Shown here in pieces: positions 25,629-32,762 of a stretch of 64,000 nucleotides of DNA. Position numbers and translations under genes: made by a program. Origin of the DNA: Nitrososphaeraceae archaeon (GTDB lineage Archaea; Thermoproteota; Nitrososphaeria; Nitrososphaerales; Nitrososphaeraceae). Numbering within the stretch: position 1 is the stretch's first letter; every line of letters starts with the position of its first letter. The stretch is from positions 1 through 64,000 of the forward strand of contig JAJPHM010000017.1 in NCBI GenBank assembly GCA_021325295.1, read 5' to 3'. A model generated the notes under the pieces. The model was not told the DNA's origin. It saw nothing but the letters and a program-made list of their open reading frames with translations, and did no database searches.

Positions 25629-26777
25629 ATGTCGCACCGTCGGAAAACCGCAGGAGTTGTTCATACTACCCTCAATGCAGCAGGAGGAGGGGAAAGAGTT
25701 TGTCTGACAGCGATAGAGGCATTATTAGAACATGAAATTGATGTTACACTCTTTACTCTAGAAAAGACCGATTGGAAGAGGCTTGGAAAGATTTTTGGCA
25801 TCTCAAGATTTGATTCTCTGCACTTTCACGAGAAACATCCTTTAGTCTGGGATAAACCAAGAGTTTTTAGTCTTTACCACAGATTGCTGGCCCGAATTTA
25901 TACTGCGATGGTCTACAATCACAGGTTTGATTTCATAATTAATACGGGTGGCGACATCAATCCAATCAACTGTTCTTATACATACATGCATTTTCCTGCT
26001 TTTCTTTTCGAAAATTCAGAGGCGAAGTATAGAAAGAGTAGATTTTGGAAAATATATCATTATCCTTATATCTACTATCAAAAGAGGCTTTATCCCCGTT
26101 ATCTGGCTAGGACAAAAATCATTTGTAATAGCAAATTTACTCAGAAAGCACTAAAATCACGCTACCAAGATTATGGCGATAAAGTTCTTTATCCACCTCT
26201 TGAACTACGCAGGTTCAGAGATGCATACCACCAATCCAAAAGGGAAGATATAGTGGTTACCTGTAGCAGGTTTATTCCAGATAAAAATTTGCAGGTTGTT
26301 CCTACAATAGCGTCGAATACTCCAGAAATAGAATACCATTTGTACGGTGGAACCCATCAGCTAAGTGGTATTGCAATTAAGAAAATATTGGAAGAAAAGG
26401 AGAGGCTTGGATGTTCCAATGTTCACTTGCATCCCGACGCCAGCCTAGATGAAATTATCAGTATGTACAAAAGAGCAAAGATCTATTTGCATACAATGAT
26501 AGGAGAACATTTTGGGATTTCCATTGTTGAGGGTATGGCTGCAGGATTAGTACCGGTAGTTCATAAGACCGGTGGAGCGTGCAGCGAAATACTGGAAAAT
26601 GAAAAATATGGTTTTTGCTATCAGAAGCCAGAAGAAGCAGCCCATATTATTAAATCAATAGTACTTGACCAGAAAAAGCAAGAGAGATACATGGAATTTG
26701 CTGCTCAACGATCTCAATTGTTTGACAAGGAAACTTTCAAGGAACAGCTCATGGAATTCCTAAACAACAATATTTAG
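25629..26777 (+). CDS. Glycosyltransferase, Alg11-like GT4
   Basis: About 382 residues from ATG 25629 (TTG 25620 also in frame). The N-terminal half has AGVVHTTLNAAGGGERVCLTAI, the glycine-rich acceptor loop. The C-terminal half has VTCSRFIPDKNLQV and the donor motif GEHFGISIVEGMAAGLVPVV followed by HKTGG, closely matching the NEHFGIGVVE-like block of the eukaryotic ALG11 mannosyltransferase. It would add a sugar, plausibly mannose, to a lipid-linked glycan. It is divergently placed from the gmd gene and heads a second plus-strand run of glycan genes. Confidence 0.87.
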   Translation: MSHRRKTAGVVHTTLNAAGGGERVCLTAIEALLEHEIDVTLFTLEKTDWKRLGKIFGISRFDSLHFHEKHPLVWDKPRVFSLYHRLLARIYTAMVYNHRFDFIINTGGDINPINCSYTYMHFPAFLFENSEAKYRKSRFWKIYHYPYIYYQKRLYPRYLARTKIICNSKFTQKALKSRYQDYGDKVLYPPLELRRFRDAYHQSKREDIVVTCSRFIPDKNLQVVPTIASNTPEIEYHLYGGTHQLSGIAIKKILEEKERLGCSNVHLHPDASLDEIISMYKRAKIYLHTMIGEHFGISIVEGMAAGLVPVVHKTGGACSEILENEKYGFCYQKPEEAAHIIKSIVLDQKKQERYMEFAAQRSQLFDKETFKEQLMEFLNNNI

Positions 26778-26955
26778 TCAATCGTTGTCGCTGCATTTGG
26801 TTCTAGGAAACTTAAGAGAATCAATTATTATCCTATTTTTTGTCATCTTCATATGAAGAATTTTTAGGTGACCTTCTTTAACGAAAGAAGCTTTGCAAAA
26901 ATTAATCTTCATAAATAATCAACAACCAAAGACTCAAAAAGGAAATCGCTATGAA

Positions 26956-28113
26956 ATGCCTTACTTGAAGGTCTTGATGATTTCTGGCGAATATCCCCCT
27001 GCTCGGGGTGGAATCGGAAGGTATACAGACAACTTGGTTAAGGCCATACGAAATTATGCTGAGGTAATAGTTGCCTGTGCTCAATCTAATGTCACTAATG
27101 ACAAGAATGTTTATAGCATAATCCAAGCAGGGGATTACAGAAATTCAGAACGCATCCTAAGTCTAATAAAGGAATTTCGGCCGGACATAGTACATGTCCA
27201 GTACGAACCACTATTTTATGATCGATGGAAGCAGACAATATTCGGTGTTCGCCCAAGGTCTTCAACACTTCAGAACTTTTACCATTCAAGTGATGTTCCG
27301 GTCGTGACAACTGCGCATTCGATTTTCCCCTATCCAGAATTCGAGGAATTCTTTGATTCCAAAATTAATAGAAGAGGAGGAAGATTTGAATTCCTTCCCT
27401 TAAGTTTCAGAATCTATGTAAGGAAGTGGTATTTACGGAAGAGCTATGATAGCTTGTTGAGAATAACAAAGTTTTCAAAGCATTTTATTAACTTGAACAA
27501 AGCTACGCAGGATATTATCGGACATGGTAGACTAATATACATCGGATCTGCACCAGCCTTTACTTTCGCAGTCGATAAGCAGAAGTTGAGAGAAGAATTG
27601 GGCTTGCCGCCTGATAAAATGCTTCTTCTTGCATTTGGATTTGCCACCCATTTCAAAGGTTTTGATATCCTGAACGATATAACTATGCCCAAAGGATGGG
27701 CGTTGGTGGTCAAACAAACTCCCAGGGCAGAAAAGCCAATACCAATACAAAATGCGATCAATCTGAGTTTTGATTACCTTGATGAGCAAGGTTTGTCAAA
27801 ATTATTCTTTGCATGCGACGCTATGATTTTTCCACGCAAAATTGCGTCAGGGTCGGGTGTCTTGTTCGATGCACTGGCTCACGGCCTGCCATTTGTGGCA
27901 ACCAACCTAACATTCTTCCGTGAATTTGCAGAACTTGGTCTAGGCGTAGTTGCAGAGAGGAATCCTGAATCATTTAACAAGGCTATAGAGCAACTTGCTT
28001 CCAATTATAGCAAGTTTGTTGAAAATGTAGAGCAGTTCAAACCTCAATTGACATGGGATACGGTGGCGAAGAAGCATATTGAGGTATATTCAGACCTCAT
28101 AAGCAATAACTGA
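26956..28113 (+). CDS. GT4 glycosyltransferase, paralogue 1
   Basis: About 385 residues from ATG 26956; the paralogue at 29840 begins with the matching residues, so the in-frame TTG 26893 is not favoured. KVLMISGEYPPARGGIGRYT is the N-terminal GT4 acceptor motif. In the C-terminal half KMLLLAFGFATHFKGFDIL and FDALAHGLPFVATNLTFF hold the nucleotide-sugar side, though the usual E-x7-E motif is altered. The protein aligns by eye over nearly its full length with the one at 29840-30985, with an FkbM gene and a membrane-protein gene between. Donor and acceptor are unknown. Confidence 0.88.
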   Translation: MPYLKVLMISGEYPPARGGIGRYTDNLVKAIRNYAEVIVACAQSNVTNDKNVYSIIQAGDYRNSERILSLIKEFRPDIVHVQYEPLFYDRWKQTIFGVRPRSSTLQNFYHSSDVPVVTTAHSIFPYPEFEEFFDSKINRRGGRFEFLPLSFRIYVRKWYLRKSYDSLLRITKFSKHFINLNKATQDIIGHGRLIYIGSAPAFTFAVDKQKLREELGLPPDKMLLLAFGFATHFKGFDILNDITMPKGWALVVKQTPRAEKPIPIQNAINLSFDYLDEQGLSKLFFACDAMIFPRKIASGSGVLFDALAHGLPFVATNLTFFREFAELGLGVVAERNPESFNKAIEQLASNYSKFVENVEQFKPQLTWDTVAKKHIEVYSDLISNN

Positions 28114-28215
28114 TACACAGGATAGAAGAGCACTTGAACCAGTGCAGAGATGTAAAAAAAGTAAATTTCCTATTTTATGAGGCGGCGGGCACCAATAGAA
28201 TGGATTAACATAAAA

Positions 28216-29061
28216 TTATTTTTTAGTACAGAGGATATGAAAGGTGTCTAAGCCAGGCTTGTAATCTATCTCATTGAGGGTAAAACTATCATTCACAATT
28301 CGTTCTATCTCTTTCTTGTTTTGCATATTGTGACATTCAATGACCAGGTACTTTGTTTTTTGCAATGTATGCCTTCCTCCTCTTATACACTCAACTTCGC
28401 TGCCCTCTATGTCGACCTTGATCAACTGAATTTCCTTCTCCAAATTTAATGAAGATACTAGTGCATCTAATGTAGAAGTCTTTACAATTAACTGATGATC
28501 TATTTGGCCGAACTTGCTGCCTTTTACAAGAGTGCCAGAAGTGCCCTGTTCAGTGAGATAAAACGCAGATTCGCCTTCACTGTCAGATATTGCCAGATTC
28601 AAGGCAATAACATTAGTTAGGCCATTCAATCCTGCGTTTTTTTTGGTCATAAGTATATTCTCTGGACTGGCATCAATAGCTATAACTTGGCCATCTGATC
28701 CTACTCTCTTGGCAGAAGGAATAGCATACATCCCTAGGTTGCAACCAACATCAATGAATACGTCGCCCTTGTGCAGAAGATCATTTATGAGTCTATGGAC
28801 ATCCTGTTCTGCATTTGTAAATGGTACAAAGCTATCATAACTTTTTTTAAAGTAGTATCTGCAGTCATGTACCTGTATAACGAAATCCCGGACGAAATAT
28901 TTGCAAAATGAAATTTTTCTCTCGCTAAATATTTCATCTCGCTTTTGCTTTCCCCACCTGACTCTAGAGACTATTCTAAAAGCCAAAAATGACAAGATGG
29001 CAATAATAACCGTTATCTTATCCGTAAAGCCACAGGCAATTCTTACATACTGTAATGACAT
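28216..29061 (-). CDS. FkbM-family SAM methyltransferase
   Basis: 281 residues. An N-terminal hydrophobic stretch (ITVIIAILSFLAFRIV) may anchor it to the membrane. The FkbM domain follows: HKGDVFIDVGCNLGMYAIPS (SAM motif I), IAIDASPENILM, NLAISDSEGESAFYL, and LIKVDIEGSEVECIRGG, the characteristic block of FkbM enzymes, which O-methylate small molecules or sugar hydroxyls. Within a glycan cluster it probably methylates a sugar of the surface glycan. It is the only minus-strand gene between the two GT4 paralogues. Confidence 0.88.
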   Translation of the reverse strand: MSLQYVRIACGFTDKITVIIAILSFLAFRIVSRVRWGKQKRDEIFSERKISFCKYFVRDFVIQVHDCRYYFKKSYDSFVPFTNAEQDVHRLINDLLHKGDVFIDVGCNLGMYAIPSAKRVGSDGQVIAIDASPENILMTKKNAGLNGLTNVIALNLAISDSEGESAFYLTEQGTSGTLVKGSKFGQIDHQLIVKTSTLDALVSSLNLEKEIQLIKVDIEGSEVECIRGGRHTLQKTKYLVIECHNMQNKKEIERIVNDSFTLNEIDYKPGLDTFHILCTKK

Positions 29062-29124
29062 TCGTCATAATCTGCTGAAGATAATGCGATATTTTAGCTT
29101 TAACGAACTCCAGAGCCTGCCGAT

Positions 29125-29715
29125 TTGAGAGAGGAATTTAGAAATTCGACCAATTTACTGATGAAAACTGCCCGCTCGATTTTAGATTTTATTATCTCCA
29201 ATAGTTATATATTTCACAAAAATCATCCGGAACTTATGCAGAGAAGATTGCCTTTTAGGGCATGGTACTATTTTAGAATGGGATACATTACGTATCTCTC
29301 ATTTGTTATTGCTACTTTGAATGTTATGGTAACAGTCTATTATTTGGCCATCAAAAATATACCACAGCTACAAATTGTATTTCCAAGCTTTGCAATATGG
29401 GCCATAGTAATAACAATAATAGGCGCGCCAGTATCGGTTGCGTTAGGCTGGCTTCACATAAAGAGAAGTCCGGCTTATCGCTCTGAACTTGATGTAAGTG
29501 TCGAGGCCAATCCATACAATTACAAGTTGCCGCCAGGTTATTGGAAAGAGGCAGTTGCGCCACTCTTGCTAGAATTGCTAAGACTGAACCTTAAGTTATT
29601 AAACAAGGAAACTCTGACTGAAAGTGAAAAGGAGTCTTTGAAAGAGCTTCAAGGCAAGATGGAGAGACTGATAAACGGTGGATATCTTGGAGCACACAAA
29701 CGGATGACTAATTGA
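29125..29715 (+). CDS. Membrane protein with two transmembrane helices
   Basis: 196 residues from TTG 29125 (ATG 29161 is an alternative). It has an N-terminal amphipathic section, two strongly hydrophobic helices (about 77-97 and 108-128) and a C-terminal soluble coiled helix of about 60 residues rich in Leu and Glu (KEAVAPLLLELLRLNLKLL). No family recognised. Its position between glycosyltransferase paralogues suggests an accessory membrane role in glycan assembly, but that is inference only. Confidence 0.6.
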   Translation: MREEFRNSTNLLMKTARSILDFIISNSYIFHKNHPELMQRRLPFRAWYYFRMGYITYLSFVIATLNVMVTVYYLAIKNIPQLQIVFPSFAIWAIVITIIGAPVSVALGWLHIKRSPAYRSELDVSVEANPYNYKLPPGYWKEAVAPLLLELLRLNLKLLNKETLTESEKESLKELQGKMERLINGGYLGAHKRMTN

Positions 29716-29839
29716 ATGTATTTTCTTTATCGTATCTTGGCTTTGTATCATGATAACGGATCTCTCGTCAACAAACTTCATCGTGGTTCCATGCTAGGTA
29801 AGGAAGAAATTTCTGAATTTCACTTGGCAGGAAACTGAC

Positions 29840-30985
29840 TTGAAGATTTTGATGGTTTCAGGAGAATATCCTCCGATGAAAGGAGGAGTTGGCAGGTACA
29901 CCAGCAACCTAGTGCGCGCGTTGAGACAGCATGCAGATGTTGTAGTCGTCTGCAACAAATCCAATGAAGCAGTGGATGAAAATATCCATAACTTGCTTAC
30001 GCCGGGCGATCGGAATAATTCCGATGCCATAAGGAAAATTGTTAGAGAAACTAGGCCAGATGTAGTTCATGTACAGTATGAAGTTGGCATGTATGAGATA
30101 AGTAAAAGTATGTTTACCATTCAAAATTTGAATGGTTCTACCTTAAAAGAATTTTATTTATCCACGGATGTTCCGACTGTAACTACTATTCATTCAATAT
30201 ACCCTCTCGAAGAATATATGGCATTTGTGAAAGATAGAATTTGGAAAAAAGACGGAAGATTCAGTTTTCTCCCTCTTAGACTGAGAGCGCATATGAAAAG
30301 GTGGATGTTGAAGAGGCATTATAATCGTCTGACCAAGATAAAGGATTATTCCGATGAAATAATTAACTTATCAAAATCAGTTCATGAGATCACTGGTCGA
30401 GGTAGCGTCGTATACCATGGCGCCGAACCTTCACCTGTATACACAGGAAAACAGGCATTGCGAGAGGAGATGGGCTTGCCAAGTGATGAGAAGCTACTTC
30501 TTGCGTTTGGCCATATCCTTGATAGCAAGGGTTTCGATATACTCAATAACTTACAACTTCCCGATGGATGGAAACTCGTAATCAAACAGACCACTAGGCT
30601 TGGCCAAGAACAATCACAGCCAGTACAGAATGCGATAAACCTCAATACTGACTACATGGACGACCAAAACCTATCAAAATTATTCTTTGCATGCGACGCT
30701 ATGATATTTACGCGCAAGCTTACTTCTGTATCCGGTGTGCTATTTGACTCACTGGCTCATGGGCTACCTTTTGTAGCGACCAACTTGGCCTTCTTCAGAG
30801 AGTTTGCAGAAATGGGCCTTGGAGTGGTGGCAGAAAGAGAGGCAGATTCTCTGAGCAATGCAATTTTACGATTAGCCCAGAATTATGATGCATTTGCCAA
30901 AAATGTTGAAAGGTTTAAGCCCCAGCTAAAGTGGAATATTGTTGCATCTCAACACATGAATATTTATTCCAAGATGCTCAATTAG
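29840..30985 (+). CDS. GT4 glycosyltransferase, paralogue 2
   Basis: 381 residues starting with TTG: KILMVSGEYPPMKGGVGRYT, then RPDVVHVQYEVGMYE, the donor-side LLLAFGHILDSKGFDILNNL, AINLNTDYMDDQNLSKLFFA, and SGVLFDSLAHGLPFVATNLA. It resembles the protein at 26956-28113 along its whole length, so the pair arose by duplication; the two differ in the middle (residues about 90-190), where acceptor specificity usually lies. The T-run at 30987-30995 directly follows the stop. Confidence 0.88.
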   Translation: MKILMVSGEYPPMKGGVGRYTSNLVRALRQHADVVVVCNKSNEAVDENIHNLLTPGDRNNSDAIRKIVRETRPDVVHVQYEVGMYEISKSMFTIQNLNGSTLKEFYLSTDVPTVTTIHSIYPLEEYMAFVKDRIWKKDGRFSFLPLRLRAHMKRWMLKRHYNRLTKIKDYSDEIINLSKSVHEITGRGSVVYHGAEPSPVYTGKQALREEMGLPSDEKLLLAFGHILDSKGFDILNNLQLPDGWKLVIKQTTRLGQEQSQPVQNAINLNTDYMDDQNLSKLFFACDAMIFTRKLTSVSGVLFDSLAHGLPFVATNLAFFREFAEMGLGVVAEREADSLSNAILRLAQNYDAFAKNVERFKPQLKWNIVASQHMNIYSKMLN

Positions 30986-30986
30986 A

Positions 30987-30995
30987 TTTTTTTTT
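30987..30995 (+). terminator. T-run terminator after GT4 paralogue 2
   Basis: Nine consecutive Ts start two bases after the TAG stop. T-runs on the coding strand are the standard archaeal termination signal, and no hairpin is needed. Confidence 0.55.
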
Positions 30996-31026
30996 CTTCC
31001 CAAGCTATCACTATAGAAACTGAAAT

Positions 31027-31047
31027 AACATCAACTAAAGTGATGTT
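31027..31047. repeat. Inverted repeat before the secreted-protein gene
   Basis: AACATCA (31027-31033) and TGATGTT (31041-31047), with a 7-bp spacer. It lies about 100 bp before the TTG at 31149 and could be an operator. It is the only clear structure in the 163-bp spacer apart from AT-rich promoter-like sequence (TTTATTATATTC near 31127-31139). Confidence 0.4.
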
Positions 31048-31148
31048 GTATTTGCAACAAGAAAATTTGCCAATGTTTCAGTTATTGATGTTCCATACCG
31101 CATAAATACAATTTTTGCTTATTTGCTTTATTATATTCAAGATCTAAA

Positions 31149-32594
31149 TTGAAAGTGACGAGAAAAGGATTTGAAATATTTGGTATATTGCTGTCGGCGT
31201 CATTAATTCTGGCAAATATATTTTCAGCATTCATCTATACTGGTGATAATGCCACCAAAGCATTTGCAACAGATCTGAATTCAAGTGACTTGCCAATAGG
31301 AAGCACAATAATACAACACAAAGCTATTGCTTCAAGTACCGGAACTATAAACAATAATGTAACTATCTTGGCACCGAGGACGGATGCTATCTATAGTGGC
31401 ACTATATCGTGGACAGCAAGCAGACCAGTCGAGCTGTATGTATTACATGCATATCCCATTGACACAGGTCAAACGGTAAACGGCATGTTTGGGCAACCAT
31501 TAACTATCACTGTAAACAACCATCTCTATGCTGCAGCAGATGTAGTTGACAGCAGTTCAGGACAGGTGGAAAGTGCAGTATTTAGCGGCAATGCGTTGTT
31601 GTTAGTATCCAGTTCCGGAACCTTTGTAGCTGAATACACACTTAGGGCTACAGTAGATACAGCAACAATAGTAAGCGACTTCAGTAATGCAATACCGGCT
31701 TCTACGAATCAGAAAATTGTAGGCAATAATACCAAAGCCAATGTAACAAGGACTATTAACACTTCGTCGTTTTCAGTGAGATGGAGTGCTCAAATGGGTG
31801 AACAGATAGAATCGTTGAAATGGTCGGGACTGCCTGGACAGGAGATGGCTAGAGGAGCTGCATTTTCCAGCCCATTAATGCAATGTGCCTCTCAGCTATG
31901 GGGTGACAGCTGGGCCGCACCAGATCCTCAGACAGGAGGCAAGGTCTTGGTTGGATATGCCACACCGCCTGGCTTCTTTGAGTCTTCTGGAAATACTGTA
32001 ACCCTTAATGGGACAAGTGTAGGATGCAGCCCAACAAGCCAGCTTCTGCATCCAATCGGCATAAGGGATACTTACCAATTCTTTAATTCGGGCCCGCAAG
32101 CCAACATAATAAAAGTAACTAGGGAGTTTGACTTTGGTAATTCAAATGCAACAATATTTCCGCAAGGCATATTCAGGCCATACATACCAAGGCTTGATGC
32201 CTCGAGGTTCAGCGAGGTGCTTTACCCTACTACGACTGGCGCTAACGCTGGCCGAGGAAACATTGCAGACCTGACCGTTGGCCCGTCTAACCCGCTTTAT
32301 TGCAAGTTTGGCTGCATGGCTGACAACTGGAATGGAGGTTGGTTTGCGCTACGTGATCCTACGACACAAGCTGGTGTAATAGTCAAGCACGATTACTCTG
32401 TTGACCAATCGGGAAATAGCCTAAGATCAAAGTTATGGATAGATTGGGACGACCCTGCTCAAACTGCAACATCAATAGTACTCGTGCAACCTGACGATGG
32501 ACTAAGTGGCAAGGTAACTGAAGCTGAGTCATTGTGTTTCTTTAACAGGTCTACTTGGAATGCTTCATCTAGCGTGCTACCAGATGGTTGCTGA
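31149..32594 (+). CDS. Large secreted protein sharing a module with the 3418-3981 protein
   Basis: 481 residues from TTG 31149. The N-terminus is a signal peptide or anchor (residues about 8-38). Residues about 65-165 hold the beta-rich module also seen in the secreted protein at 3418-3981: YSGTISWTASRPVELYVLHA, then FSG and a closing FVAEYTLRA. The rest (from about 210) has a distinct domain with Cys residues (MQCASQLWGDSWAAPDPQTG, LYCKFGCMADNWNGGWF), probably disulfide-linked. Many N-x-S/T sequons are present (for example NSS, NVT, NAT, NGT), so it is a candidate substrate for the adjacent oligosaccharyltransferase. No enzyme signature recognised. Confidence 0.7.
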   Translation: MKVTRKGFEIFGILLSASLILANIFSAFIYTGDNATKAFATDLNSSDLPIGSTIIQHKAIASSTGTINNNVTILAPRTDAIYSGTISWTASRPVELYVLHAYPIDTGQTVNGMFGQPLTITVNNHLYAAADVVDSSSGQVESAVFSGNALLLVSSSGTFVAEYTLRATVDTATIVSDFSNAIPASTNQKIVGNNTKANVTRTINTSSFSVRWSAQMGEQIESLKWSGLPGQEMARGAAFSSPLMQCASQLWGDSWAAPDPQTGGKVLVGYATPPGFFESSGNTVTLNGTSVGCSPTSQLLHPIGIRDTYQFFNSGPQANIIKVTREFDFGNSNATIFPQGIFRPYIPRLDASRFSEVLYPTTTGANAGRGNIADLTVGPSNPLYCKFGCMADNWNGGWFALRDPTTQAGVIVKHDYSVDQSGNSLRSKLWIDWDDPAQTATSIVLVQPDDGLSGKVTEAESLCFFNRSTWNASSSVLPDGC

Positions 32595-32762
32595 AGACCA
32601 GTTGAAAGACTCAAGTTCGGACAATGGCCCAATAGCTAATCACCCTTCTAATCTGTCGACTCAAGATAGCCGTTAGCTGATAGGATCATCCAACCTTTTC
32701 CTTGCCATATGAGCGTGAGGAATGGAGTGCCTGTCAGGGCAGTCAGGTAGGTCTATGTACGT

